In this document: positions 36,495 to 45,858 of the stretch, piece by piece | Layout: each line of letters starts with the position of its first letter | Numbering within the stretch: position 1 is the first letter of the stretch | The notes under the pieces: model-generated | Seen by the model: only the letters and a program-made list of their open reading frames with translations | Told to the model about the DNA's origin: nothing | The model's database searches: none | Made by a program: the position numbers and the translations under genes | Source: Peribacillus deserti | Lineage (GTDB): Bacteria; Bacillota; Bacilli; Bacillales; DSM-1321 | Reading direction: 5' to 3' | NCBI RefSeq assembly: GCF_016909175.1 | Contig: NZ_JAFBFI010000011.1 | Location: 62,001-126,000 of the forward strand | Length of the DNA stretch: 64,000 bases

Positions 36495-37556
36495 TTACAA
36501 AATAATAAGTTCTTTAGTTGAATGAGTCAGGGATTCATTTCCTTCAACCGTGATTAAGGCATCGTCTTCAATACGAACTCCGCCAAGGCCCGCTACATAA
36601 ATGCCCGGCTCTACAGTGACAACCATGCCTGGTTCAAGAATGAGGTCCGATTTAACAGAAAGGGCTGGGCCTTCGTGTACTTCCAGACCAATTCCATGTC
36701 CGGTTGAGTGGCCAAAAAATTCGCCATATCCTTTTTCAGCAATCAGGTTTCTTGTGAGAGCATCTGCTTCTTTACCGGTCATCCCCGGCTTGATGCCAGC
36801 CATGCCTCTTAATTGAGCTTCCAGCACAATATTATAAATGTCCTTAAGCTCCTGAGCTGGTTCTCCAACCGCAATTGTACGCGTTATATCTGATACATAC
36901 CCATTAAAGTATGCCCCATAATCCAAAGTAACAAAATCTCCTTTTTCAATTACTTTGCTGGTAGCCACACCATGAGGCAGCGCGGAACGGGCTCCGGAAG
37001 CAACTATAATATCAAATGAAGACGACGCTGCACCTTGCTTTCTCATGAAAAATTCAAGTTCATTGGAAACCTCCAGCTCGGTTAAGCCCGGCCGGATAAA
37101 TTCTATAATATGTTTAAAAGCTAAATCTGCAATATTCGCTGCATCCTTTAATATCTTAATCTCAGATGGTGTCTTAATCAAGCGCAAATTTTCAACGACA
37201 CCGCTTAATGGAACAAGCTCCCCGCCAAAGGCTTGTTTATATGTATGGTAGGCAGAGAAGGTAAGATGATCCTGTTCAAACCCGAGTTTCGTTATTCCCA
37301 TTAGTTTGGCCTGGGCTGCTACTTCTTCAGGAATAACTCCTTTATGCTGGACAACCTCGTATCCTTGAGCCTGTTCTCCAGCCTGTTCAACATACCGGAA
37401 ATCGGTTATAAATTTGGCTTCGGTTTTTGAAACAATCACAACTCCTGCAGAGCCAGTAAAATTAGTCATATATCTGCGGTTATATGTACTTGTAATAAGA
37501 ATTCCATCTACTTCTTTTTTCTCTAATTCCCTGCGTATGCGGTCTAATTTTTCCAA
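36495..37556 (-). CDS. yqhT: M24-family Xaa-Pro aminopeptidase/dipeptidase
   Basis: This creatinase/prolidase-type metalloenzyme is expected to cleave X-Pro peptides. An N-terminal creatinase-like domain ([19 protein letters not shown]) is followed by the M24 pita-bread fold with metal ligands in [19 protein letters not shown] (Asp pair), [16 protein letters not shown] (His), [20 protein letters not shown] (Glu) and the final Glu region. The protein is 353 residues. Its start abuts the aroQ stop, and efp, whose product deals with Pro-rich peptides, follows. Confidence 0.94.
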   Translation of the reverse strand: MEKLDRIRRELEKKEVDGILITSTYNRRYMTNFTGSAGVVIVSKTEAKFITDFRYVEQAGEQAQGYEVVQHKGVIPEEVAAQAKLMGITKLGFEQDHLTFSAYHTYKQAFGGELVPLSGVVENLRLIKTPSEIKILKDAANIADLAFKHIIEFIRPGLTELEVSNELEFFMRKQGAASSSFDIIVASGARSALPHGVATSKVIEKGDFVTLDYGAYFNGYVSDITRTIAVGEPAQELKDIYNIVLEAQLRGMAGIKPGMTGKEADALTRNLIAEKGYGEFFGHSTGHGIGLEVHEGPALSVKSDLILEPGMVVTVEPGIYVAGLGGVRIEDDALITVEGNESLTHSTKELIIL

Positions 37557-38003
37557 TTAGCTTCCTCCCCTGATTATATGTAACAGAGCCTTTAATGCTA
37601 GATTATAGCCTTGAATACCTAATCCTACTATTTGTCCGCATGTAACGGGAGCTGTGACAGAAACATGCCTAAATTCTTCCCTTGCATGGACATTTGTAAT
37701 ATGAACTTCGATAACGGGCTTCGTAATACCTGCGATGGCATCGCGGATGGCATAGCTGTAATGTGTATATGCGCCAGGATTGATTATTATCCCCTGTACA
37801 TCTGTATCTTCAGCATTGTGAATGGCATCTATGATTGCTCCCTCGTAATTAGACTGAAAGCACACTGTTTCAGCATTATTCTCTAGAGCAAAAGCGTTGA
37901 AGCTCTCCTCAAGCTCGGATAATGATGTGTTTCCATACTTTTCTGGTTCCCGTTTACCAAGTCTGTTTAAATTAGGACCGTTGATTAGTAAAATCTTTTC
38001 CAT
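37557..38003 (-). CDS. aroQ: 3-dehydroquinate dehydratase, type II
   Basis: This shikimate-pathway enzyme is a dodecameric type II dehydratase. Visible are ILLINGPNLNRLGKREPEKYG at the N terminus (active-site Asn, Arg, Tyr), NYEGAIIDAIHNA, INPGAYTHYSYAIRDAI and VEVHITNVHAREEFRH with the catalytic His. I chose the ATG at 38001-38003 with an AGGGAGAG SD (148 residues), as in B. subtilis YqhS. An in-frame ATG at 38069 adds an unrelated N terminus. Shikimate kinase is encoded further along (aroK at 53747). Confidence 0.95.
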   Translation of the reverse strand: MEKILLINGPNLNRLGKREPEKYGNTSLSELEESFNAFALENNAETVCFQSNYEGAIIDAIHNAEDTDVQGIIINPGAYTHYSYAIRDAIAGITKPVIEVHITNVHAREEFRHVSVTAPVTCGQIVGLGIQGYNLALKALLHIIRGGS

Positions 38004-38316
38004 CGCACTCTCCCTGGCTGGCCGTGGTCTTAGATTATTGGATATATCATCTTGATCTAATACAAACATTCTAACATAATTTAGAATTTTCTTACCATCC
38101 TAAATAACAGAGCACCACAAATCAGCATGTGGGTACTCTCCTTAGATAATAAAATAAATCATCTAGTGGTTTTAGCATTTTTTCTGTAAAATAGGATTAT
38201 ATCTTATTAGCTTTATAAAATATTCGTTAACCTGTATTTTATTGTTCGCATCAGGTAACTATTTATCCTTGATCCCAACTAAAGCTAAGGAAATTACAAT
38301 ACAGGCTGGTGGAAAT
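38004..38316. other. Divergent intergenic region between aroQ and yqhQ
   Basis: These 313 AT-rich bases presumably contain the promoters for both aroQ (minus) and yqhQ (plus). I could not identify a convincing -35/-10 pair, repeat or RNA element. Confidence 0.5.
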
Positions 38317-39258
38317 ATGTCAGGAAATCAAAAGCCCGTATACGGCGGGCAGGCAGTGATAGAAGGAGTCATGTTTGGCGGTAAACATTACACAGTAACT
38401 GCCATTCGAAGAAATGATTCTTCTATAGAATATTTTAAAGTTCCAAAGAAAACGAAGCCTTTTCTGGCCGCTCTTAAGAAGATCCCCTTTTTGAGAGGTA
38501 TAGCAGCCATAATCGAAGCCAGCGGCATCGGCTCTAAACATTTAAATTATTCATCTGAACGTTTTGAACGCAATCCTGATGAAGATGATCAAATCAAAGA
38601 AGAAACGTCAAAGCTTGCTATGACTCTCGGAATAGCAGCAGTCGGAGTGATTTCCTTTTTATTTGGAAAGTTTATTTTTACTTTAGTTCCAGTCTTTTTA
38701 GCTGTTATGTTTAAGCCGATATTTGAAAGTGACTTCAGCCAGGTGCTGTTAGAAGGATTCTTCAAACTCATCCTTTTGCTGGGATATATATATGCTGTGT
38801 CATTAACTCCATTGATAAGAAGAGTGTTTCAGTATCACGGGGCTGAGCATAAAGTGATTAATGCCTTTGAGCAGAATAAAGAGCTTACTATTGAGAATGT
38901 GCAGGCAGCATCAAGACTCCATTATCGGTGTGGAAGCAGTTTTATCTTATTTACCGTGATAATTGGCGTTTTTGTTTATATGCTCGTGCCGACTACTCCT
39001 TTGTGGCTGAGAGTTGTAGACCGGCTCGCCCTGATTCCAGTTGTCTTAGGAATTTCATTTGAAGTTCTTCAAATCACAAATAAGGTAAGAGACATTCCGG
39101 TTTTAAAATACTTGGGATATCCTGGCCTTTGGCTTCAATTATTAACCACCAAAGAACCTACAGATGATCAGGTAGAGGTAGCCATTCATTCTTTTAATGA
39201 GTTACTGAAAATGGAAAAAGGAGCGGCAGAAGGTTTAACTTCAGAGGAGATTGTGTAA
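38317..39258 (+). CDS. yqhQ: DUF1385 family membrane protein (YqhQ)
   Basis: This conserved membrane protein of unknown function belongs to the DUF1385 family. The N-terminal signature is PVYGGQAVIEGVMFGGKHYT. Hydrophobic helices lie near residues 107-145 and 155-172, and the conserved motif YHGAEHKVINAFEQNKELT follows (about residue 178), with more helices after it (FILFTVIIGVFVYMLVP). I chose the ATG at 38317 (313 residues), which begins MSGNQKPVYGGQAV; the more upstream ATG at 38242 is not supported by an SD. It is followed by yqhP. Confidence 0.9.
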   Translation: MSGNQKPVYGGQAVIEGVMFGGKHYTVTAIRRNDSSIEYFKVPKKTKPFLAALKKIPFLRGIAAIIEASGIGSKHLNYSSERFERNPDEDDQIKEETSKLAMTLGIAAVGVISFLFGKFIFTLVPVFLAVMFKPIFESDFSQVLLEGFFKLILLLGYIYAVSLTPLIRRVFQYHGAEHKVINAFEQNKELTIENVQAASRLHYRCGSSFILFTVIIGVFVYMLVPTTPLWLRVVDRLALIPVVLGISFEVLQITNKVRDIPVLKYLGYPGLWLQLLTTKEPTDDQVEVAIHSFNELLKMEKGAAEGLTSEEIV

Positions 39259-39360
39259 GAAATATATAAGAATATAATTTTTGCAAACGGGAACTTTACG
39301 ATATATAGAAGTTTAAACTTTATTAAAGATGCGAAAGATGCTCTTAAGGAGGTGGCTTTG

Positions 39361-39744
39361 TTGAATCGTCCAGTATCATTCTTAATTTTTGGAATAATCT
39401 TCCTAGGGGCAATCGGCTTGTTAGGCAATTTATTATCTGATCCAGCCGGCTTTATAAAAAACGCAGTAATATTAGCCTTAACTATAGGGATTGTCATCTT
39501 TGCTGTAAAACGATTAACAAGAAGTAAGCCTAATGCGAAACATGAACGTTCATTCATGAAAGCTGCCCGCGACTCAAAGAAACGTGTAAAAACCCGTGAT
39601 GCCGCAAAAGGGAAAGCGGATAATGTCCAGAGCTTTTCTCTCGCCAAAAACCTAAAAAAGGCCAGAAACAAAAGTCGGTCAGATATCCACTTAACCGTTA
39701 TTGAAGGCAAAAAAGGCAAAAAGAAAAATCGCGCATTATTTTAA
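39361..39744 (+). CDS. yqhP: YqhP-like small membrane protein (SA1362 family)
   Basis: This is about 127 residues, with two N-terminal hydrophobic helices (about residues 5-23 and 33-50) and a long, very basic tail (SKKRVKTRDAAKGKADN, KKGKKKNRALF). The function is unknown; the name is by position after yqhQ and by general resemblance. The SD AAGGAGGT (39346-39353) overlaps a GTG at 39352, so I chose the TTG at 39361 (7-nt spacing). A GTG or nearer TTG start is possible. Confidence 0.8.
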   Translation: MNRPVSFLIFGIIFLGAIGLLGNLLSDPAGFIKNAVILALTIGIVIFAVKRLTRSKPNAKHERSFMKAARDSKKRVKTRDAAKGKADNVQSFSLAKNLKKARNKSRSDIHLTVIEGKKGKKKNRALF

Positions 39745-39760
39745 TGCGTGATTTTTTTTT
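39725..39760 (+). terminator. Intrinsic terminator of yqhQ-yqhP
   Basis: AATCGCGCATT pairs with AATGCGTGATT (one wobble) around a short T-rich loop, followed by nine T residues. It overlaps the yqhP stop codon. Confidence 0.88.
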
Positions 39761-39764
39761 CGCG

Positions 39765-40649
39765 TTAATAAGACCATCGCTTTAAAAAGGCTTCTGTATA
39801 CGTTCTCCCCCACTCTATTAACTCCCGTTTCTTCTCCTCTGTCAGATGGAACTCTGTTGCCCCTGCACCCTTCGAAGGGATAAATAAAATGTTGGGAGTT
39901 AATTTTCTTGAAATATATCTCGAATCATGTGCATCTTTCATCGTTTCAAATAATCCTCCAAATAACTCAAAAGCATTTCCAATTTCCTTTGGCTCCCCGA
40001 GATATTGATCTGAGGAAATTTTCAGCCCTAATACAGGCCTTACTTTTTTAACATTTTCAGAATCAAACAGCCACATAGGAAAGTTGCTTAGAACACCGCC
40101 ATCAACTATAAGATTCTTCTTCTTCCCAATTTTAAGTTTTACCGGTTCAAAAAAATAAGGAATACTGCAGCTCATACGCACCGCCTTAGCAACTGAAAAA
40201 GCCCTTGGGTCGATTCCGTAATGCTGCAGGTCATCCGGCAGTACCATCAGCTTTGCATTGCTTAAATCGGAAGCAATTACTCTGAATGCCTGCGGCGGCC
40301 AGTCAGAAAATGAATGAATGCCCTTCTGTGCAAGTTTTGACTCAATCCAATTCTCCAGCGCATCCCCTTTATATAGGCCCATCCGCTTATACAAAAGGAG
40401 CCACTTTGCGAATGGAATGGGAAGCCAAAGCTTTCTTTCATCCAGTAATTTGCGAAAATCCGTTTCTTCCATCATGTCCTTTATTTCACTGCTTGAATAT
40501 CCTGCCATTATAAAAGCAGCTATAATGGCGCCGGCACTTGTGCCTCCAATACGAATAAACTTAATCCCTCTTTGCTCAAGCGCTTCATAAGCTCCGACAA
40601 ATGCCAGCCCTCTGATGCCTCCTCCTGAAAACACACCGTCTACCTGCAT
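39765..40649 (-). CDS. yqhO: Patatin-like phospholipase family protein (YqhO)
   Basis: This is a predicted Ser-Asp dyad acyl hydrolase. The oxyanion region DGVFSGGGIRGLAFVGAYEAL, the nucleophile elbow GGTSAGAI (Ser in GTSAG) and the Asp of VDGGVLSNFP are all present. It is 294 residues from the ATG at 40647-40649, chosen because AGGAGG lies 8 nt upstream; the in-frame ATG at 40682 lacks this. There is no signal peptide, so it is probably cytoplasmic or membrane-associated. The natural substrate is unknown. Confidence 0.91.
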   Translation of the reverse strand: MQVDGVFSGGGIRGLAFVGAYEALEQRGIKFIRIGGTSAGAIIAAFIMAGYSSSEIKDMMEETDFRKLLDERKLWLPIPFAKWLLLYKRMGLYKGDALENWIESKLAQKGIHSFSDWPPQAFRVIASDLSNAKLMVLPDDLQHYGIDPRAFSVAKAVRMSCSIPYFFEPVKLKIGKKKNLIVDGGVLSNFPMWLFDSENVKKVRPVLGLKISSDQYLGEPKEIGNAFELFGGLFETMKDAHDSRYISRKLTPNILFIPSKGAGATEFHLTEEKKRELIEWGRTYTEAFLKRWSY

Positions 40650-40747
40650 CTGTCCGTCCTCCTGATGTACATATTGATACATCTTATGCCTGACGGTGCC
40701 AGCCTGACAGACAGTGACTGACCTTTTTTGTTTTACATCAATAATAA

Positions 40748-40771
40748 AGGAGAGCCATAAGGCTTCTCCTC
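40748..40771 (-). terminator. Probable terminator of splB
   Basis: On the minus strand GGAGAAGCC and GGCTCTCC pair with a one-base bulge around a 4-nt loop, followed by TTTATT. It overlaps the splB stop codon. The U-tract is short. Confidence 0.6.
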
Positions 40772-41795
40772 AGGTAAAATATTGAACTTGTGATTGCGGA
40801 AAAAATTCTGCAATATATCCTCGAATCGTATCTTCTAATTCCTTAGCTTCTTCATTTTTATACACATATTTTCCGATCCCATAACGTCCCCATTTATATT
40901 TTCTTTTACTTTCATCCAGTTCAAGTTTTGATTTCGGGTAATTTTTCAGGATCACCTTTTTGGCAGGAGATGTAAAACGATGCTGGATCAATTCAAAGGT
41001 CAAATCTGAAAGATCCACACCCTGAAGAGAGGTATACAGCCTTTCAAAGAGCTCACGATACCCTTCTTCCCAATTTTCATGCCGATAAATAGGAGCAACA
41101 ATAAACCCAAGCGGATAACCGGCATCCGCAACTTTTCTGGCAGCTTCTAATCTGCCTTCAAATGTAGATGTTCCCGGCTCAAAATGCTTAATTACATAAC
41201 GTGAATTAACACTAAACCGGAAGCGGGTTTTTCCATTATGTTTGGCATCCAGAAGATGATCCACATGCTCAAACTTTGTGACAAAACGCAGGGCACCATA
41301 TTCCTGTTCCCCAAAGAATTCGATGGCTCTTTTGAGCGAATGTGTCAAATGGTCAACGCCAACAATATCAGAGGTACAAGCAGCTTCAAACCTCGTGATC
41401 TCCGGCTTTCTTTCTTCCATATATTTAGCAGCCTGTTCAAAAATTTCTTCTGTATTTACATAGACTCTTATATATGGTTTACTGCCAAGAGTTGTTTGGA
41501 GGTAGCAATAATGGCAGTGGCCCATGCACCCTGTCGCAAGCGGGATCGCATACTCAGCGGATGGCTTAGAGGTATCGAACTTAAGAGTTCTCCGCACGCC
41601 GACTACCAGTGTGGATTTTGCCACTCTGTATTTCTGAAAATCACTTTCGCCTGGCAAATTTCTTATCTGATTATGTGAAGTTGTTTCTTTAATTTCAATA
41701 TTCATATCTTCAAATTTCTTCTTAAGCTCCCTGCCGAGAGGATATTCCAGCGCCTTGGGCTCAATGTAAACAAGCTGTGGAACAAAAGGCTTCAT
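40770..41795 (-). CDS. splB: Spore photoproduct lyase
   Basis: This radical-SAM enzyme reverts the UV-induced spore photoproduct (5-thyminyl-5,6-dihydrothymine) during germination. The [4Fe-4S] motif is CMGHCHYC (about residue 90). The conserved Cys of EAACTSDIVG and the HNGKTRFRFSVNSRYV region are present, and the end (SQVQYFT) matches B. subtilis SplB. I chose the ATG at 41793-41795 (341 residues, MKPFVPQLVYIEPKALEYPL). No splA lies upstream, and the gene sits away from its B. subtilis location. Confidence 0.96.
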   Translation of the reverse strand: MKPFVPQLVYIEPKALEYPLGRELKKKFEDMNIEIKETTSHNQIRNLPGESDFQKYRVAKSTLVVGVRRTLKFDTSKPSAEYAIPLATGCMGHCHYCYLQTTLGSKPYIRVYVNTEEIFEQAAKYMEERKPEITRFEAACTSDIVGVDHLTHSLKRAIEFFGEQEYGALRFVTKFEHVDHLLDAKHNGKTRFRFSVNSRYVIKHFEPGTSTFEGRLEAARKVADAGYPLGFIVAPIYRHENWEEGYRELFERLYTSLQGVDLSDLTFELIQHRFTSPAKKVILKNYPKSKLELDESKRKYKWGRYGIGKYVYKNEEAKELEDTIRGYIAEFFPQSQVQYFT

Positions 41796-41891
41796 GATCT
41801 TCACCACTTTTATGTGAAATTTAGGTATCCTTACGTAGTATTTGCTTTTCATACTAATACATGACTTCCTTGTTATGGCAGATAAAAATCG

Positions 41892-41923
41892 CAAAAAAGA
41901 GATGACATAGTCGCCATCTCTTC
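41892..41923 (-). terminator. Intrinsic terminator of nrdJ
   Basis: On the minus strand AGAGATG/CATCTCT forms a 7-bp stem with a 10-nt loop, followed by TTTTTTGC. It lies 41 bp past the nrdJ stop. Confidence 0.8.
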
Positions 41924-41963
41924 TTTTAAGTATCTATTAAAGATTATTACTGATCTTTTAAAA

Positions 41964-44519
41964 TTATAATCCGCATTTCAGCTGCGAGCCGCAGTTTGTG
42001 CAGGTATTACAGCCACCCATTTCTTTAACCTTCCCTTTTCGGCAGACCGGACAAGTATTGCCTACTTCTGAACCGATGGTTACGTCCGTGGAGCGCAGAG
42101 GAGAAATTGTGTCAACGAGCACTACCTTTCTCTCTTCTCGAACTGTAGTGTCTTCTTCTTCAAACGTGTTTTCTTCTGCTTTCAAGGTTAATACCTGAGA
42201 TTCGCGGCTTCCGTCTACATATACGGTTCCACCTTTAGCGCCGCCTTTATATAAACGCTCATATACCTTTTCAACCTGCTCTACAGTATATCCTCTAGGG
42301 GCATTAACGGTTTTGCTTATAGAACTGTCGATCCAGCGCTGAATAATGCACTGAACATCAGCATGAGCGTCAGGTGCTAACTCCATAGCAGAGATAAACC
42401 ATTCTGGCAGTTCATTTGGATCAACCTCAGGATGCTTATCCAGGTACTCCTGAACAATATCCGCTTTTACTTCAATAAATTTGCCTAAACGTCCGCTTCG
42501 GTAATATGTGAAGGAGAAGTAAGGTTCTAATCCTGTAGAGACCCCGACCATGGTACCCGTGCTTCCAGTTGGAGCAACAGTTAATAAGTGAGAGTTCCGG
42601 ATTCCGTTTTCTAAGATGTTTTCTCTAATATCTTCAGGCATTTTCTGCATGTACCCTGTATTTATAAACCGATTACGCAGTTCAGCTGTTTCTTGTTCTG
42701 TCTCGCCAATCAGAAATGGGAAGCTTCCTTTTTCAGCGGAAAGTTCTACAGAAGTTCGATAAGCTGTTTCAGCGATGGTTTCAAAGACTTTGTCTACCAA
42801 AAGATTGCCTTCCTCTGAGCCGTATTCTGTCTCGCAGTAAATCAATAGATCATGCAGACCCATTACTCCAAGTCCAACACGGCGCTCCCCGAGGGCCTGC
42901 TTTTTATTTTCTTCCAGGAAGTATGGAGTTGCATCGATTACGTTATCCTGCATCCGCACTCCAACTTCAACTGTCTTTTTAAGTTTTTCAAAATTTACGG
43001 ATTTGTTATCCTTATCCGCCATTTCAGCAAGATTTACTGCTGCAAGGTTGCAGACGGAAAAAGGAGCAAGCGGCTGCTCTCCACATGGGTTTGTTGCCAC
43101 TACCTGCTGACCGTAAGCTTTGGCATTTGTCATGTCATTAGCGTTATCAATAAAGAAGATACCTGGTTCAGCACTATAAGTTGCACAAACATTAATTAGG
43201 TTCCAAAGCTCCTTCGCTTTAATCGAGCGGTAAACACGAACCTTGTGTCCGAGTTTTTCCCATTCCCTGACATCCCCAACCTTGTGCCATTCACGGTTAT
43301 ATACTTCCATTTCCTCTTTGTCATAGCTTTCCACATCAGGGAAACGAAGGTCATACATTTCGTCATTTTCTACAGCTGCCATAAATTCCTTTGTTAAGCA
43401 GACGGAAATATTTGCGCCTGTCAGGAATTCAGAATTATGAACGCTGTAAGTACCGCCCGTACGAAGTTTTGCTTCAGCATCCTTAATTATTTTTTCGTTA
43501 AATCCGCCCAGGCCAGGCATGTTTTTATAATTAACGATTCCCTGGTACATAGCGTCTTCGGATTCAGTGAAAGGCGTAAATTTAAGTTTTTCACTTGCAT
43601 ACTGCTTAATCGTTTCATCCGTTGTATTTTCAATTAAGAATCTCAGGATCCGTGGATTCTGCATTTTTGAAATGATAAATTCGACAATATCAGGATGGGA
43701 ATCTATAAGCATAATCATTTGTGCCCCGCGTCTTGATCCGCCCTGCTCAACAAGGTGTGTAAGCTTTGCAATGTCATCCAGCCAGGATACAGAACCTGAT
43801 GATTTACCATTCACTCCTCTTGCCAGTGTGTTCCTAGGGCGGAGAGTAGACCCGTTTGTACCCACACCGCCTCCGCGGCTCATGATTTCCATAACCTGCT
43901 TACGGTGTTCAGAGATTCCTTCTCGAGAATCCTGAACAAATGGCATTACATAGCAGTTAAAATAGGTTACATCCGTGTCAGCGCCAGCTCCGTAAAGCAC
44001 CCGTCCAGCTGGAATAAAGTTAAGAGAAACAAGCTCTTGATAAAATTTCTCAAACCATTCTTTTCGCTTTTCTTCTGTTTTCTCTACCGACGCCAGTCCT
44101 GTTGCATTTCGTTTCGCAATCTGCTCATAAAAAACTTCTAATGGTTTTTCGATGACATCTAGCGAGCGGTTAACGATCCCGGTTTCAACTTCTTCAGGCT
44201 TATCAAGTACACCGCGGAACTCCTCTTCAACCAGCACCTTCGCCTTTTTCTTTTCCCAATCAATATCTACAATATAACCGAGGCCGCGTGCCGGAAACTT
44301 CGGATCTTCCTTAATGGTTAATACTACGAAATCACCCTGCGTCAAAGTAACCTTAGCCGTATCTTTAAAAGAATAACGGTCAAGCATTACTAATTTGGAA
44401 ACACCTTTATGTGTAAGCTTCATATCCCCAGTAATCGGGTGTACTTGTGGAAATATACTGATGTCCTGGTTTAATCTTTCAATATTCAGCTTCATAGTAT
44501 GATTTAATACAACAGACAA
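41964..44519 (-). CDS. nrdJ: Vitamin B12-dependent (class II) ribonucleotide reductase
   Basis: This reduces ribonucleotides to deoxyribonucleotides using adenosylcobalamin. It is 851 residues. Seen are NCYVMPFVQDSREGISE (active-site Cys), MSRGGGVGTNGSTLRPRN, the active-site loop NPCGEQPLAPFSVCNLAAVN, VAPTGSTGTMVGVSTGLEPY, and a C-terminal Cys cluster (CPVCRKGK, CNTCTNCGSQLKCG) for redox transfer. The start is TTG at 44517-44519 with an AAGGAGAG SD. Upstream lie a pair of NrdR boxes, so NrdR repression is likely. It is not present at this place in B. subtilis. Confidence 0.95.
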   Translation of the reverse strand: MSVVLNHTMKLNIERLNQDISIFPQVHPITGDMKLTHKGVSKLVMLDRYSFKDTAKVTLTQGDFVVLTIKEDPKFPARGLGYIVDIDWEKKKAKVLVEEEFRGVLDKPEEVETGIVNRSLDVIEKPLEVFYEQIAKRNATGLASVEKTEEKRKEWFEKFYQELVSLNFIPAGRVLYGAGADTDVTYFNCYVMPFVQDSREGISEHRKQVMEIMSRGGGVGTNGSTLRPRNTLARGVNGKSSGSVSWLDDIAKLTHLVEQGGSRRGAQMIMLIDSHPDIVEFIISKMQNPRILRFLIENTTDETIKQYASEKLKFTPFTESEDAMYQGIVNYKNMPGLGGFNEKIIKDAEAKLRTGGTYSVHNSEFLTGANISVCLTKEFMAAVENDEMYDLRFPDVESYDKEEMEVYNREWHKVGDVREWEKLGHKVRVYRSIKAKELWNLINVCATYSAEPGIFFIDNANDMTNAKAYGQQVVATNPCGEQPLAPFSVCNLAAVNLAEMADKDNKSVNFEKLKKTVEVGVRMQDNVIDATPYFLEENKKQALGERRVGLGVMGLHDLLIYCETEYGSEEGNLLVDKVFETIAETAYRTSVELSAEKGSFPFLIGETEQETAELRNRFINTGYMQKMPEDIRENILENGIRNSHLLTVAPTGSTGTMVGVSTGLEPYFSFTYYRSGRLGKFIEVKADIVQEYLDKHPEVDPNELPEWFISAMELAPDAHADVQCIIQRWIDSSISKTVNAPRGYTVEQVEKVYERLYKGGAKGGTVYVDGSRESQVLTLKAEENTFEEEDTTVREERKVVLVDTISPLRSTDVTIGSEVGNTCPVCRKGKVKEMGGCNTCTNCGSQLKCGL

Positions 44520-44611
44520 AGCGATCTCTCCTTCAAAAACATTATAGAAAAAGCGACAAATTACGCCGTTTCAATTGGTGTACCCTAAATCTATCACACA
44601 CAAACCGTTTT

Positions 44612-44659
44612 AATCAATATATAGGTCTTCTTAAATTTTCGACACACTATATATAGTGT
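44612..44659. promoter_or_regulatory. Pair of NrdR boxes upstream of nrdJ
   Basis: ACACTATATATAGTGT at 44644-44659 is a perfect 16-bp palindrome equal to the NrdR consensus ACACWATATATWGTGT. A second box at 44612-44627 keeps the core CAATATATAG. The starts are 32 bp apart, the about three-turn spacing known for NrdR box pairs. Confidence 0.88.
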
Positions 44660-44997
44660 TTTGTTCAAAAAGCGACAAATTTGTCAAACCAATAATCTAG
44701 TAAAAATCATGCGGAATAGTGAGAATAATGCTGATTTATATCATTTTTTGGCGGTTTTTAAACCGTTTTACCGTTTGCTTTTATTAATATTTCCTGAATC
44801 CCTTGATATCTTTGAAATTCCAGCTCAGTCAATAAATAAACTTCAAAAAAATATATTTATTTTTTAGATAGACTCTCTCAGAGCACATCTATACTCACCC
44901 ATAATTAGTTGTTGACTTCGTGAGTTAATCGGTTACAGAGTCCAAAAGAGAAATGCGGGTGAAATCATGGCTGGAATCATTGATAGGCAGCCTAATG

Positions 44998-45186
44998 TAA
45001 AATGGCCGCACAGGGATGAGATAAAATGGAATTGGTATGATCCCAACCGGGCAGACGATGCGGAAAAAGCGCACTCGGGTTGTCGAAAAAGCGAGCTATT
45101 TGACCGAAGGCTAAATTGTGACGTTATTTATATGAACATATGGGGAATTACAAATTTTTATGGGGGTTTTTAAATTGTTGATGGGG
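44998..45186. repeat. Short phased repeats (20-24 bp) upstream of the rhodanese gene
   Basis: TAAAATGG begins at 44998 and 45022 (24 bp). GAAAAAGCG begins at 45063 and 45085 (22 bp), with a weak further copy at 45106. ATGGGG begins at 45140, 45160 and 45181 (20 and 21 bp). The motifs differ, but the spacing resembles that of the arrays around spoIIIA. Confidence 0.5.
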
Positions 45187-45361
45187 ATTTTAATTTATTC
45201 TTAATTCGGCTGAACGACATATATTTGGCCATACCTCGCTCAGGGTAGAAGTTTTATTTTACCACTTGAAAACATCCTGCCAAAAATAGTTTTGATTCTT
45301 GAGTCTATCAATTATATAATTAAAATTGCTGGAACTTTCAGTGTAAAAGGGGGTTTGAATA

Positions 45362-45745
45362 TTGTCTACTATATATGTGTTACTGGTTATTTTAGGTGCC
45401 TTTATTATCTATACATTAATAATGTGGCTGAACCAAAGACGTATATTAAAAACGTTAACTCAGGAAGAGTTTATCTCTGGTTATCGAAAAGCGCAGCTGA
45501 TCGATGTACGTGAGCCGAATGAATATGAAGCAGGCCACGTCCTTGGTGCCAGAAACATTCCAATGACCCAGATGAAGATGCGTTTGAAAGAGATACGTCC
45601 GGACAAACCTGTGTACCTTTATTGCCAAAGCGGAATTAGAAGCGGGCGTGCAGCACAGCTGCTTTCCCGAAAAGGATACAAAGACCTCAGCCATTTAAAA
45701 GGCGGCTTTAAGCGTTGGGGCGGCAAGATTAAAACGAAAGCATAA
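45362..45745 (+). CDS. yqhL: Rhodanese-like domain membrane protein (YqhL)
   Basis: This 127-residue protein has an N-terminal transmembrane helix (about residues 4-23, IYVLLVILGAFIIYTLIMWL) and a single rhodanese domain: LIDVREPNEYEAGHVLGARN, and the active-site loop YCQSGIRSGRAA with the catalytic Cys near residue 90. It probably handles sulfane sulfur at the membrane. The start is TTG at 45362 with an AAAGGGGG SD. It lies next to the gcv operon, as YqhL does in B. subtilis, but lipM does not follow. Confidence 0.92.
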   Translation: MSTIYVLLVILGAFIIYTLIMWLNQRRILKTLTQEEFISGYRKAQLIDVREPNEYEAGHVLGARNIPMTQMKMRLKEIRPDKPVYLYCQSGIRSGRAAQLLSRKGYKDLSHLKGGFKRWGGKIKTKA

Positions 45746-45752
45746 TGATACA

Positions 45753-45790
45753 AATCCTCTGACAGGCCGCCTGTCAGAGGATTTTCTTTT
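45753..45790 (+). terminator. Intrinsic terminator of yqhL
   Basis: AATCCTCTGACAG (45753-45765) pairs perfectly with 45771-45783 around a 5-nt loop, followed by TTCTTTT. Confidence 0.9.
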
Positions 45791-45858
45791 AAGCCACCGG
45801 GCAATCAAGAACACTACGCCTGGACCACTTATAAGAATCAAGAATGCTGCAATAGAGT

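Larger units (their letters stand above)
44520..45361. other. 840-bp gap between nrdJ and the rhodanese gene
   Basis: This contains the NrdR boxes (44612-44659) and a stretch of short phased repeats (44998-45186). The remainder (44660-44997, 45187-45361) is AT-rich and shows nothing recognisable. A 68-codon frame at 44967-45173 lacks a convincing SD and overlaps the repeats. Confidence 0.6.

Noticed and set aside
44520-44660. Cobalamin riboswitch ahead of the B12-dependent reductase
   Set aside because: No B12-box-like conserved block was seen. The leader shows only NrdR boxes and AT-rich DNA.
44967-45173. 68-codon frame in the nrdJ-yqhL gap
   Set aside because: The SD is weak, the composition is unlike a protein, and the frame runs through short phased repeats. 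No recognisable family.
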